From Streptomyces sp. NRRL F-5123 (GTDB taxonomy: Bacteria > Actinomycetota > Actinomycetes > Streptomycetales > Streptomycetaceae), in assembly GCF_000721495.1 (NCBI RefSeq), contig NZ_JOHY01000044.1:1-64000 (forward strand): a DNA stretch of 64,000 bases, written 5' to 3'. Made by a program: the position numbers and the translations under genes. Below the pieces are notes generated by a model, which saw only the letters and a list, made by a program, of their open reading frames with translations, had not been told where the DNA came from and ran no database searches. Positions 20,307-28,640 of this stretch are shown here, piece by piece. Numbering within the stretch: the first letter of the stretch is position 1; every line of letters begins with the position of its first letter.

Positions 20307-20708
20307 ATGGGCGACATCGACCGGGAGCTGATCGAGGCCGCTACGCGCGTCGCCCGCGAGCGGTGCCGGGGCGACAACCACACCGTCGCCGCCGCCGGAC
20401 GCGGAACGGACGGGCGGATCGTCACGGCCGTGAACGCCTACCACTTCACCGGCGGCCCCTGCGCCGAGTTGGTGTTGATCGGGGCGGCGGCCGCGCAGGG
20501 GGTATTCGAGCTGGAGACGGTCGTCGCCGTGGGGGATCGCGAGCGCGGCGTCATCCCGCCGTGCGGGCGGTGCCGCCAGGTGATGCTGGACTACTTCCCG
20601 GGCGTCCGCGTCATCGTCGGCAGCGGCGACGCGCTGAGGGCGGTCCCGATCGCCGAGCTGCTGCCGGAGACGTACGTCTGGGCGGACCACCAGCTCGACG
20701 CGGAGTAG
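20307..20708 (+). CDS. Cytidine deaminase-like protein (blasticidin-S deaminase group)
   Basis: A 133-residue protein of the tetrameric cytidine deaminase family. GGPCAELVLIGAAAAQG carries the Cys zinc ligand and catalytic Glu, and VIPPCGRCRQVMLDY the PCxxC ligands. The sequence around the active site and the short length resemble blasticidin-S deaminase-like proteins as much as housekeeping Cdd. The start is ATG at 20307, with GGAGG at 20294-20298. It follows the other deaminase gene. Confidence 0.8.
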   Translation: MGDIDRELIEAATRVARERCRGDNHTVAAAGRGTDGRIVTAVNAYHFTGGPCAELVLIGAAAAQGVFELETVVAVGDRERGVIPPCGRCRQVMLDYFPGVRVIVGSGDALRAVPIAELLPETYVWADHQLDAE

Positions 20709-20768
20709 CACGCACCACGGAGCGTTCCGCCCGTACGCCCCGACAGGGGCGCGCGGGCGGAACGGCGG

Positions 20769-21566
20769 TCATCCGGGCAGCTGCGAGGGGCTTTCGGGGG
20801 CGCACTCGGCCCAGACGATTTTGCCGATCCCCGCCCGGTCCCCGGCGCCCCACCGACCGCCGGTGAGCGCGTCGACGAGGGCCAGCCCGCGGCCGGAGTC
20901 GGCCTCGGCTCCTGACACGCGGAGTTCGGGCCTGGTGGGGTCGGCGTCGTGGACCTCGATACGGAGCGAGCCGTCCAGGAGGCAGATGAACCGGGTCTCG
21001 ACGAGGCTGTCTTCGCCGGTGGAGGCGTGCCGCAGCGCGTTCGTCAGCAGCTCGGAAAGAATCAGTTCGGCGGTGTCGGCCAGCCCGGTCATCCCCCGCC
21101 GCGCCAGATGGCGCCGCAGCAACCGCCTGGCCGTACCGACGTACACGGGCTCACCGGGCCACCGGTACACCACCTCGCGCGGGCTCTCGGAGACGGTCAC
21201 GGGGAGGCCCCGGAAGAGCGGTGTGCCCCCGGCACCGTCAAAGGTGATCTCCCGGGCCAGTGCGGTGCCCGCCTCGGCCGAGGGCCCGGGGCTTGCGGCG
21301 CTGGACGCAAGAAGACGCTCGCGCAAGCCACCCGCCACCCTTACCGCGTCGCGCAGCGCGTGGAGCAGGAGCGGGACCATCCCGGCCAGGTCCGCGTCCG
21401 GGGTCCTGCCCGTCCACGCCGAGTCCGCGTCGCGCAACGTCCTCTCGGCCATGGCGAGCTGCGTCGACTCCAAGCCGTCCGCCAGGCCCGACATGAACGA
21501 GTCGGCCCGGTCGGTGCGCAGATAGGAGGGACGTCCGCCGTCGCCGGGCCAGGGCAGCAAGCGCAT
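20769..21566 (-). CDS. HATPase (anti-sigma-factor-like) regulatory protein
   Basis: A 265-residue protein. The C-terminal 130 residues form a HATPase_c_2 domain: the N-box ELILSELLTNALRHAS and the G-box GAEADSGRGLALVDALTG match RsbW-type serine kinase anti-sigma factors. The N-terminal half is helical and of unknown function. The ATG at 21566 has GGAGGTGA eight bases upstream. It is divergent from the frameshifted XRE gene at 21923, a pairing typical of streptomycete XRE/HATPase modules. Confidence 0.75.
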   Translation of the reverse strand: MRLLPWPGDGGRPSYLRTDRADSFMSGLADGLESTQLAMAERTLRDADSAWTGRTPDADLAGMVPLLLHALRDAVRVAGGLRERLLASSAASPGPSAEAGTALAREITFDGAGGTPLFRGLPVTVSESPREVVYRWPGEPVYVGTARRLLRRHLARRGMTGLADTAELILSELLTNALRHASTGEDSLVETRFICLLDGSLRIEVHDADPTRPELRVSGAEADSGRGLALVDALTGGRWGAGDRAGIGKIVWAECAPESPSQLPG

Positions 21567-21809
21567 CACCGCGTCACCTCCGCCCCGGCCCCGGCAGAGC
21601 GGACGCGTCCGATCCGCGGTGGGTCGCATGGACGCGGTACTGCCGGAGTGGTGCCTCCGGGCTCCTCATGGATACTGCTCATGACTGCTCGCTCCGTTCG
21701 AGTGGTCCGCGCCCCGGGCCGTCGCAAGCGGCGCCGGGGTCCGGTCTGCACGGCACGGACGCCGTGTCCACGAGCTTCGAGCGGCAGGGCCGCCGAAGGA
21801 ACAGCGAGC

Positions 21810-21865
21810 GGGCAACCCCGCAAGCCCCAGCGGGGTACCCCGTTGATGTCTTTTTGGGGAACCCC
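21810..21865. promoter_or_regulatory. Three GGGGNACCCC-type boxes upstream of the frameshifted XRE gene
   Basis: GGGCAACCCC (21810-21819), GGGGTACCCC (21832-21841) and GGGGAACCCC (21856-21865) recur at 22 and 24 base intervals, about two helical turns. They lie in the divergent region between the HATPase and XRE genes, followed by a TACGCT -10-like hexamer. They are candidate binding sites for the XRE protein, by inference. Confidence 0.45.
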
Positions 21866-21922
21866 GATCCCTGTCCGGGAGCTACGCTGGAATGGATCAC
21901 TGGCCTTCCCGCAAGGTGACCC

Positions 21923-23405
21923 ATGGACGAACGCGAAACCCGGCGCACCGGCTATCCGCTCACAATCCCCGAGGCGCTGTTGCAGAGCGAGGCCATGCAA
22001 CAGGCCTGTGCCGCGCGGAACTTCCAGGAGATCTTCCGGCTGGTCAACAGGCGAACGGGCTCCAGCCACACGGTGATCGCGGCTGCGGTGGGGAAGATGA
22101 CCAGCACCCGCGTCAGCGACATCATCCGGGGCGTCCGCGGCATTCGAGGGCGCGAAGTGATCGAGCGTGTCGCCGACGGATTCGGAATCCCCGGTGAATT
22201 GCTGGGCGTTGCCCCGCGCCCCTGGGAGGGCTCCCCGGAGCGGCAACCGGTCCAGGAATTGGCTCAGTACGTTGCTTCCGGGCCGGAGGCCCAAAACACG
22301 GATTCGCATGTCGCGTCCGGTTCGTCGGAATCACTCTTCGTTCCCGTGCTGCTCGACGGCAGAAGGCAGGTGGTATCCGTGGACACGGGAACTGATGGCT
22401 GCCCTCGCCGGGGCCGCGCTGTCGACGGGCGACGCGAGGGGAGTCCTGGCGCAGGCGGTGCCCCCTCCACCAGCCCCTCCGCGCCCGGCCGCGCCGTCCG
22501 ACGGCGCGCACGTGGAAGCGGCGACGGAGCATCTTCGCGAGATGTGGCACTCGCTCGTGCGGGCCGACAACCTCTTCGGTCCACGGCACGCCTTGGCGGC
22601 GGTGCGGCAGCAACTTCACCTTCTCGACCACCTCCTCGGACAGGCGGGGGGCGAGCAGCGAGTCGAACTCCTGCGTCTCGCCGCCCGGTACGCCGAGTCT
22701 GCGGCTTGGCTCCACGAGGACTCTGCCGATCTGCCGAACGCCTCGGCATGGACGGGGCGAGCGATGGAGTGGGCGACCGAGTCGGGTGACCAGGCCATGG
22801 TGGCCTGGACGCTCTTCCGCAAGAGCCAGCAGGCGACGACACGGGGAAACGCCGCCCAGAGCGTCAGCCTCGCGCAGGCGGTGCTGCGGAACGAACCGGT
22901 GCTCACTCCCTCCATGAGAGCTTCGGCCCTGCAACAGGCGGCTCACGGCCACGCGTTGGACGGGGACGAGCGCGCTTGCCACAGTCTGCTGGACGAGGCG
23001 CACAGCTTTGCCGCGTCAACGGAGACGAAGGGTGACGCGCGTTCCGGGCACGGCGACTTCTGCACGCCGGGATACATCGAGATCCAGCGTGCGAACTGCT
23101 GGCTCGCGCTGCGCCGACCGGATCTCGCGGTTCCGGTCTTCGAGCGGACGCTGGACCACATCCCGGACGCATACCAGCGCGACAAGGGATTCGCGCAGGC
23201 CCGGCTGTCTAAGGCGTACGCGGAAACCGGGCGTTACGAGGAATCTGCCGAGAGTGCGGCGTCCGCCCTTGCGACAGCCCGCAGTTCGGGATCGTTGCGC
23301 ACCATGCACGAGACGGTGGCCGCCGTGAACGTGCTCGGTGCCGCCCACACCTCCCCCGCGGTGACCATGCTGTTCGACAGCATCAGCGATGAGCCGGAGT
23401 TCTGA
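21923..23405 (+). pseudogene. XRE/TPR regulator interrupted by a +1 frameshift
   Basis: The first part (21923 to about 22390) encodes a helix-turn-helix-like region (TGSSHTVIAAAVGKMTSTRVSDIIRGV split over about residues 46-72) and ends with LFVPVLLDGRRQVVSVDT. The protein then continues in another frame as ELMAALAGAALSTGDARGVL and about 330 residues of TPR-like helices to 23405. Removing one G from the GGG at 22387-22389 joins the two into VDT-ELMAAL, the expected continuation. Without the shift the first frame runs on as meaningless Arg/Pro-rich sequence. It could be a real mutation, a sequencing error or programmed slippage; an internal ATG at 22395 could start the second part alone. The 3' end is coupled to the RibD-like gene. 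Confidence 0.7.
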
Positions 23406-23406
23406 G

Positions 23407-24294
23407 ATGCCGAGTGCGCACGAAGTCCGGGCCATGCGCAGGGCCATTGCCATTTCCGCCCAGGGGCTGGGCTCCACCAGCCCGAATCCTCCTGTCGGGT
23501 GCGTCGTCCTCGACGTGCGAGGCCGGACCGTCGGCGAGGGGTACCACCTGCGGAAGGGCGAGCCCCATGCCGAGGTGAACGCACTTGCCGCCGCGGGGAG
23601 ATCGGCGGAGGGTGGGACCGCGGTCGTCACGCTGGAGCCGTGCAACCACTACGGGCGGACCCCGCCCTGCCGGGAGGCACTGCTCGCGGCGCGGGTGGCG
23701 CGGGTGCTGATCGCGGTGATGGACCCGACTTCCCGCGGCGCGGGCGGTGCTGCGGTGCTGCGGCAGGCCGGGGTGGAGGTCGAACAGGACGTCCTCGCGG
23801 ACGAGGCGCTGGTGGTGCTCGGGCCGTGGCTGTCTGCGACGAAGACGGGCCGTCCGCACGTCACATGGGTGTACCAGGCGGCTCTGGACGGCTCGCCGGT
23901 CGGCGAGGGCGAAGCCGTGCGCAATGAGGTGGCCGCCCTTCGCGGTGCCTATGACCTCGTGGTGACGGCTGGCGGGGCGTTCGACGAAGGGCGCCCGGGG
24001 AGCCACGGGCGGGACGTCTTCGCCGTACTCCGCGGCGATGCCGTCCCCGGCTCGCCGGAGGCTCTCTTCGCGGCGGGCGCGCGGTCGGTGCTGGTCGCTG
24101 GGCACTCCCCGGGGGCAGCCGCGCTGCTGGCCGCCTGCCTGCCGGACGAGGTGATCGTCCACGTGCCCGGCACGGCTGAATCCTGGGCTCCGTCCCCGGA
24201 GGCCGGGCCCGTCGGGGTCCTGCCCGACGGCTATCGCGTCACGAGTGTCGCGCCCGCAGGCAACGGCGTCCGGGTGACCGGCACCCGGGGGTGA
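23407..24294 (+). CDS. RibD-like deaminase/reductase protein, shortened reductase half
   Basis: A 295-residue protein. Residues 1-145 are a RibD-type deaminase: HAEVNALAA (His and catalytic Glu) and LEPCNHYGRTPPC (zinc Cys pair). The following reductase-like part (RPHVTWVYQAALDG) is only about 150 residues and lacks much of the usual RibD C-terminal domain (full proteins run about 360-400), so it may not make riboflavin precursors. The ATG at 23407 follows the stop of the XRE gene by one base, with GGAG upstream inside that gene, implying translational coupling. A pathway-specific or regulatory role tied to the XRE protein is inferred. Confidence 0.75.
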   Translation: MPSAHEVRAMRRAIAISAQGLGSTSPNPPVGCVVLDVRGRTVGEGYHLRKGEPHAEVNALAAAGRSAEGGTAVVTLEPCNHYGRTPPCREALLAARVARVLIAVMDPTSRGAGGAAVLRQAGVEVEQDVLADEALVVLGPWLSATKTGRPHVTWVYQAALDGSPVGEGEAVRNEVAALRGAYDLVVTAGGAFDEGRPGSHGRDVFAVLRGDAVPGSPEALFAAGARSVLVAGHSPGAAALLAACLPDEVIVHVPGTAESWAPSPEAGPVGVLPDGYRVTSVAPAGNGVRVTGTRG

Positions 24295-24342
24295 AAGAAC
24301 GGGCTTGCCCTCAAGCGCACTCCAAGGTGTTGGCTGAGGCGC

Positions 24343-25353
24343 ATGAGATACACGCAGCTGGGGCGGACGGGGCTACGGGTCGGGCGGCTCGTGCTGGGGA
24401 CCATGAACTTCGGGGGGCAGACGGACGAGGCGGCCTCGCACGCGCTCATGGACGCCGCTCTCGACGCGGGCGTGAACTTCTTCGACACCGCCAACATCTA
24501 CGGGGTCGAGGAGCGCAAGGGGCTCACCGAGGAGATCCTCGGGCGGTGGTTCGCGCAGGGCGGCGGGCGGCGGGACAAGGTCGTGCTGGCCACCAAGCTG
24601 TACGGGAACATGACCAACGACGGCACGCCGTGGAGCGTGCAGTCGTGGCCCAACCACGACCGGCTCTCCGCGCTCAACATCCGCCGCGCGGTGGACGCCA
24701 GCCTCGCGCGGCTCGGTACGGACCACATCGACGTCTACCAGATCCACCACGTCGACCGGGCCACGCCGTGGGAGGAGATCTGGCAGGCCATGGACGTGCT
24801 GGTGGCGCAGGGGAAGATCCTCTACGTCGGGTCCAGCAACGTCGCGGGCTGGCACATCGCGCAGGCCAACGAGACCGCACGGGCCCGCGGGTCGTACGGG
24901 CTGGTCAGCGAGCAGTGCTTCTACAACCTCGCGCAGCGCACCGCCGAGATGGACGTCATCCCGGCGGCGCAGGCGTACGGGCTCGGGGTCATCCCGTGGT
25001 CGCCCCTCAACCAGGGGCTGCTGGGCGGCGCGCTGCGCAAGGAGCAGGAGGGCGGCGGTTCGCGGACGTCGATGGGCCGGTCCGCGGCGGGCCTCGCCGA
25101 TCCGGCCGTACGGGAGCAGGTCCGCCGCTACGAGGAGCTGTGCGCGCGGGACGGGCTGGAGCCCGGCGAGGTCGCCCTCGCGTGGCTGCTCACCCGGCCG
25201 GGCGTGACCGGCCCGATCGTCGGCCCGCGCACCGCCGGGCAGCTCGACTCGGCCCTGCGCGCGCTGGACCTCGACCTCGGCGCCGAATTCCTCGCCGAGC
25301 TGGACGCGATCTTCCCCGGTCCGGGGCCGTCGCCGGAGGCCTTCGCCTGGTAG
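24343..25353 (+). CDS. Aldo/keto reductase
   Basis: A 336-residue NADPH-dependent reductase with the tetrad D48 and Y53 (FFDTANIYG), K85 (VLATKLYG) and H135 (VYQIHHVD). The segment GRTGLRVGRLVLGTMNFGG and the C-terminal GPRTAGQLDSALRALDLDL are typical of the YhdN/KCNAB-like branch. The ATG at 24343 has no strong ribosome site. It is separate from the aldo/keto reductase at 6124 and not a close duplicate. Confidence 0.88.
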   Translation: MRYTQLGRTGLRVGRLVLGTMNFGGQTDEAASHALMDAALDAGVNFFDTANIYGVEERKGLTEEILGRWFAQGGGRRDKVVLATKLYGNMTNDGTPWSVQSWPNHDRLSALNIRRAVDASLARLGTDHIDVYQIHHVDRATPWEEIWQAMDVLVAQGKILYVGSSNVAGWHIAQANETARARGSYGLVSEQCFYNLAQRTAEMDVIPAAQAYGLGVIPWSPLNQGLLGGALRKEQEGGGSRTSMGRSAAGLADPAVREQVRRYEELCARDGLEPGEVALAWLLTRPGVTGPIVGPRTAGQLDSALRALDLDLGAEFLAELDAIFPGPGPSPEAFAW

Positions 25354-25466
25354 GCGCCCGGGGACGGAGGGCCGGGGCCGCCGGGCGGAATCGGCCGCCG
25401 GGTGGCAGGGGCCGCCCGGCGGAAAACCGGCGGCCCCGCGCCCGCGCCGCGCCGTACGCTCGCCGC

Positions 25467-26114
25467 ATGCTGCACACCCTGCTGCCCTTCCTCGGCGCCT
25501 GCACGCTGATAGCCGCCTCCCCCGGGCCGAGCACGCTGCTGATCATCCGGCAGTCACTGCGCAGCCGCCGCGCCGGTTTCCTCACCGTACTGGGCAACGA
25601 GACGGGCGTCTTCGTCTGGGGCACGGTCGCCGCCTTCGGGCTGACCGCGCTGCTCGCCGCGTCGCAGGTGGCGTACGACGTCATGCGGGTGGTGGGCGCG
25701 GTGACCCTCATCGGCTTCGGGGTGCGCACGCTGCTGGAGGCGCGGCGGGGCGCGCCCGGGGGCACGAACAGCACGGACGGCACGGACGAGGGCAAGGCGG
25801 CGCAGCCCCTCGCCCGCTCGGGCTTCGCCTCGTACCGCTCGGGCCTGCTGCTCAACCTGGCCAACCCGAAGGCCGCGGTCTTCGCGATGTCCTTCCTGCC
25901 GCAGTTCGTGCCCTCGGGCGCACCGCAACTGCCCACGATGATCGGGCTCGCCGCGCTCTGGGCCGTCTTCGAGGTCGGCTACTACGGCATGTACGTGTGG
26001 TTCGTCGGCCGGCTCCAGCACGTGATCTCCCGCGCGGCCGTCCGCCGCCGCCTCGAACAGGTCTCGGGCGGCGTCCTGCTGCTGCTCGGGGTGCGCATGG
26101 CCGTCGAGAGCTGA
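25467..26114 (+). CDS. LysE-family exporter
   Basis: A 215-residue membrane protein with six hydrophobic segments. SPGPSTLLIIRQSLRSRRAG near the N-terminus and GLLLNLANPKAAVFAMSF in the middle are the two LysE/RhtB signatures. The family exports amino acids or related metabolites; the substrate cannot be told. A polar Gly/Thr/Asp loop of about 25 residues splits the two halves. The start ATG lies 113 bases after the aldo/keto reductase in a gap full of GC hairpins, so it is probably a separate transcript. Confidence 0.85.
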   Translation: MLHTLLPFLGACTLIAASPGPSTLLIIRQSLRSRRAGFLTVLGNETGVFVWGTVAAFGLTALLAASQVAYDVMRVVGAVTLIGFGVRTLLEARRGAPGGTNSTDGTDEGKAAQPLARSGFASYRSGLLLNLANPKAAVFAMSFLPQFVPSGAPQLPTMIGLAALWAVFEVGYYGMYVWFVGRLQHVISRAAVRRRLEQVSGGVLLLLGVRMAVES

Positions 26115-26165
26115 GCCCTCCGCGGGGCGCGGGCGCGGGGCAGCCCCGTACGGGCCGCGGAACCG

Positions 26166-26393
26166 TCAGCTCGCCGCCTTCGCGGCGGACCCCCGTATCT
26201 CCAGCTCGTCCAGCAGCGTCGCGGTGGCCGCCGCGACCGCCTCGACCGCCGCGTCGAACGCCTCGCGGTTGTGCTTCGCGGGCGCGCGGAAGCCGGAGAT
26301 CTTGCGGACGTACTGGAGCGCGGCGGCCCGGACGTCCTCGTCGTGGACCTCGGGCGTCATCGGGGGACGCAGGGTCTTGATGCTTCGGCACAT
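26166..26393 (-). CDS. DUF2277 family protein
   Basis: A 75-residue protein beginning MCRSIKTLRPPMTPEV and containing ALQYVRKISGFRAPAKHN, both hallmarks of the DUF2277 family, whose function is unknown. The conserved N-terminal Cys-Arg-Ser-Ile is intact. It is divergent from the chitosanase gene. Confidence 0.85.
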   Translation of the reverse strand: MCRSIKTLRPPMTPEVHDEDVRAAALQYVRKISGFRAPAKHNREAFDAAVEAVAAATATLLDELEIRGSAAKAAS

Positions 26394-26517
26394 GTCTCCA
26401 GTGTGCCGCGGGGGTACGACAACGGGGCCGCGTACGGCGCCCCGCCCCGCGTACCGCAAACGGTTTCGCTCCGGCCCCCTTGGCGCGCAGGCGCCCCGGT
26501 GCTTCAATGCCATGCAG

Positions 26518-26540
26518 TGGTTAGGAAGCTTTCCTAACCA
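26518..26540 (+). promoter_or_regulatory. csn-type operator upstream of the chitosanase gene
   Basis: TGGTTAGGAA (26518-26527) and TTCCTAACCA (26531-26540) form perfect 10-base arms around a three-base centre. This matches, from memory, the TTAGGAAA/TTTCCTAA operator bound by the ROK-family repressor CsnR in front of Streptomyces chitosanase genes, where chitosan oligomers relieve repression. It lies 105 bases before the chitosanase start. No csnR gene is in the window. Confidence 0.8.
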
Positions 26541-26644
26541 TCTACCCGCGCGCACCCGCGCGCACCCACGCACGCACCACCCCCGCCCGAGGCCGCCCCC
26601 ACCGCACCCTCGCGGTGCCGCCGCGGCCGGAAACGGAGACGCAC

Positions 26645-27511
26645 GTGCACAAGTCCCCCCACGCGACCCGCCGGGTCGCCCTGCTCGCCGCGACCGCCCT
26701 CCTCACGGCCGGCGGCGCCTCCCTCGCGCTGGCCGGCACCGGCGCCGCCGCCACCCCCGCCGCCCACCAGCAGGTCCGGCCCGCGGCGACCGGCGCCGGG
26801 CTCGCCGACCCGCACAAGAAGGAGATGGCGATGGAGCTGGTCTCCTCCGCCGAGAACTCCACCCTGGACTGGAAGTCCCAGTACAAGTACATCGAGGACA
26901 TCGGCGACGGCCGCGGCTACACCGCCGGCATCATCGGCTTCTGCTCCGGCACCGGCGACATGCTCGAACTCGTCCAGCACTACACGGACATGAAGCCGAA
27001 CAACGTCCTGGCCAAGTACCTGCCCGCCCTGGAGGACGTCAACGGCTCGGACTCCCACGCGGGCCTCGGCTCGGCCTTCGTGAGCGCGTGGAAGACCGCG
27101 GCCAAGGACACCGTCTTCCAGCAGGCCCAGAACGACGAGCGCGACGACGTCTACTTCAACCCGGCCGTCAGCCAGGGCAAGGCGGACGGCATCGGCACGC
27201 TCGGCCAGTTCATCTACTACGACGCGATCGTGATGCACGGCCCCGGCGACGACCCCGTCAGCTTCGGCGGCATCCGCAAGACCGCGATGAAGAAAGCCAA
27301 GACCCCGGCGCAGGGCGGCGACGAGACCACCTACCTCAACGCCTTCCTCGACGCCCGCAAGGCGGCGATGAAGACGGAGGACGCCCACGACGACACCAGC
27401 CGCGTCGACACCGAGCAGCGCCCCTTCCTCCAAGCCGGCAACCTCACCCTGGACCCGCCCCTGCACTGGAAGACCTACGGCGACTCCTACCAGATCCTGA
27501 CCCTCCCGTGA
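26645..27511 (+). CDS. csnA: Secreted chitosanase, glycoside hydrolase family 46
   Basis: A 288-residue preprotein. The signal peptide (about residues 1-48) has an RR pair before its hydrophobic core (ATRRVALLAATALL), so Tat export is possible. The mature part is a clear GH46 endo-chitosanase: catalytic acid E70 in VSSAENST and base D88 in YIEDIGDGRGY correspond to E22 and D40 of the mature Streptomyces sp. N174 enzyme. Also conserved are GFCSGTGDMLELVQHY and RKTAMKKAKTPAQGGDETTY. It hydrolyses chitosan in the medium. The GTG start has GGAG upstream; regulation is expected through the palindrome at 26518-26540. Confidence 0.96.
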   Translation: MHKSPHATRRVALLAATALLTAGGASLALAGTGAAATPAAHQQVRPAATGAGLADPHKKEMAMELVSSAENSTLDWKSQYKYIEDIGDGRGYTAGIIGFCSGTGDMLELVQHYTDMKPNNVLAKYLPALEDVNGSDSHAGLGSAFVSAWKTAAKDTVFQQAQNDERDDVYFNPAVSQGKADGIGTLGQFIYYDAIVMHGPGDDPVSFGGIRKTAMKKAKTPAQGGDETTYLNAFLDARKAAMKTEDAHDDTSRVDTEQRPFLQAGNLTLDPPLHWKTYGDSYQILTLP

Positions 27512-27534
27512 CCCCGTAGCACCCCCGCGAGCCC

Positions 27535-27572
27535 GCGGCCCGGACGCTCCCGCCATCCAGCGCCCGGGCCGC
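27535..27572 (+). terminator. Terminator after the chitosanase gene
   Basis: GCGGCCCGGACGC (27535-27547) pairs with GCGCCCGGGCCGC (27560-27572) with one mismatch and a 12-base loop, 24 bases after the stop codon. Confidence 0.65.
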
Positions 27573-27728
27573 GCTCTGGTGGAGACGGATTTCTTGGTCG
27601 AAAACCCATCTGCCAGGGGCTTCGCCATGTTGGCACCCCAACTGCACACCCACCTCGGCAGGTTGGAAAGGGCTCAGTGCGTGAGCACTGGTCGTCGGCA
27701 CGGAGTTTTGTCAGAGGATGAGCGGCGT

Positions 27729-27763
27729 GGGCGCCACCCGGCCTTTCCGGCTGGGCGGCGCCC
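27729..27763 (-). terminator. Terminator after the HTH/Clp-N operon
   Basis: A near-symmetrical hairpin with outer stem GGGCGCC/GGCGCCC and inner CCC/GGG and GCC/GGC pairs around a TTTCC loop lies 18 bases beyond the end of the minus-strand operon. The 150 bases between it and the chitosanase terminator are comparatively AT-rich and show no gene. Confidence 0.65.
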
Positions 27764-27780
27764 GCATATCCCGGTCGTCG

Positions 27781-28326
27781 CTATGAGGTCTCCCTCGTCA
27801 CCCGGGTAAGGACCGCTTGGCGCAGGCTGGCGGGGTCCACCTCCAGAGCTGCCAGTACTTCGAGGCCGCGACCTTGTCCCGTTGCCAGCAAGCCGAGCAG
27901 GATGTGTTCGGTGCCGAACTTCTCGTGGCCCAGTGCGCGGGCCTCGTGCAGGGTGTGTTCGAGGGCCTTCTTCGCGTCCTGGGTGTAGGCGGGCCTTGGG
28001 TACTGGAAGGCGCCGGGGCCGAAGGTGTCGTCTGCCCGGCGCTGGATCTCCTCGACGTCGATGCCGATGGACGACAGGGCGTCCTTGGCGGGCTGTCCGC
28101 CGGCGGCGACGATTCCGGCGGCCTTCAGGATCCGTACGGTCTCTGTCCTGGCCCGCGCCAGCTCGACACCCTGCTCGCGCAACACGTCCCCGGCCGTGCT
28201 CTGGTCGGTGCCGATCAGGCCGAGCAGGATGTGCTCGGTACCGATGAAGTCATGTCCGAGGGCGATCGCCTCGTCCTGGGACAGCACCACAGCGCTCTTG
28301 GCGCGGTCGGTGAAGAACTCGAACAC
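27781..28326 (-). CDS. Clp N-terminal-domain protein
   Basis: A 181-residue protein made of two Clp repeat units: FFTDRAKSAVVLSQDEAIAL with TEHILLGLIG (about residues 1-70), and YTQDAKKALEHTLHEARALG with TEHILLGLLA (about 105-180). This is the substrate/adaptor-binding domain of ClpA/ClpC without any ATPase, so it may act as an adaptor or decoy for the Clp protease. The GTG at 28326 follows the upstream gene's stop by two bases, with GGAGGAG inside the end of that gene. Confidence 0.85.
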   Translation of the reverse strand: MFEFFTDRAKSAVVLSQDEAIALGHDFIGTEHILLGLIGTDQSTAGDVLREQGVELARARTETVRILKAAGIVAAGGQPAKDALSSIGIDVEEIQRRADDTFGPGAFQYPRPAYTQDAKKALEHTLHEARALGHEKFGTEHILLGLLATGQGRGLEVLAALEVDPASLRQAVLTRVTRETS

Positions 28327-28328
28327 CT

Positions 28329-28571
28329 CTACTCCTCCTTGCCTGTGGCCTTGCGCCTGCTTGCATGCTTCTCGTGCACCGTCTGTCTGCTGACGTTCAG
28401 CGACGTGGCGATGCTCTGCCATGACCAGCCCTGGTCGCGGGCGTTGTCGACGTGAACCCGCTCGAGTTCTTCCAGGAGACGGCGCAGTGCGACGACGGCC
28501 TGCAGTCCCACAGCGGGGTCCTTGTTGGTGACCTGTCCGGCCAGCAGGGCCGGTGTGTCCTCAGCTCCCAT
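28329..28571 (-). CDS. Small helix-turn-helix protein, operon partner of Clp-N protein
   Basis: An 80-residue protein whose C-terminal half is a helix-turn-helix (RDQGWSWQSIATSLNVSRQT), with a basic tail. The preceding helical part (VGLQAVVALRRLLEELERVH) could dimerise. HTH/Clp-N gene pairs of this type are common in Streptomyces. The start at ATG 28571 lies seven bases after a poor -10-like AATCCT, with TTGACA further upstream, so it may be leaderless; two palindromes overlap this promoter, suggesting autoregulation. Confidence 0.75.
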   Translation of the reverse strand: MGAEDTPALLAGQVTNKDPAVGLQAVVALRRLLEELERVHVDNARDQGWSWQSIATSLNVSRQTVHEKHASRRKATGKEE

Positions 28572-28574
28572 GAG

Positions 28575-28619
28575 TGTCAGGATTCCCTGACAGAAGGGGG
28601 ATGTCAAGAAAACCTGACA
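28575..28619 (-). promoter_or_regulatory. Tandem palindromic operator over the HTH/Clp-N promoter
   Basis: TGTCAGGATTCCCTGACA (28575-28592) and TGTCAAGAAAACCTGACA (28602-28619) are two 18-base sites sharing TGTCA-N8-TGACA, 27 bases apart start to start. On the minus strand the outer site contributes TTGACA (28607-28602) as a -35. The layout suggests repression by the adjacent HTH protein. Confidence 0.6.
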
Positions 28620-28640
28620 AGGGCTGGCTGGACCACTCAC

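Noticed and set aside
24291..26114. A frame joining the aldo/keto reductase region and LysE
   Set aside because: The reductase lies in a different frame; the LysE protein begins at 25467.
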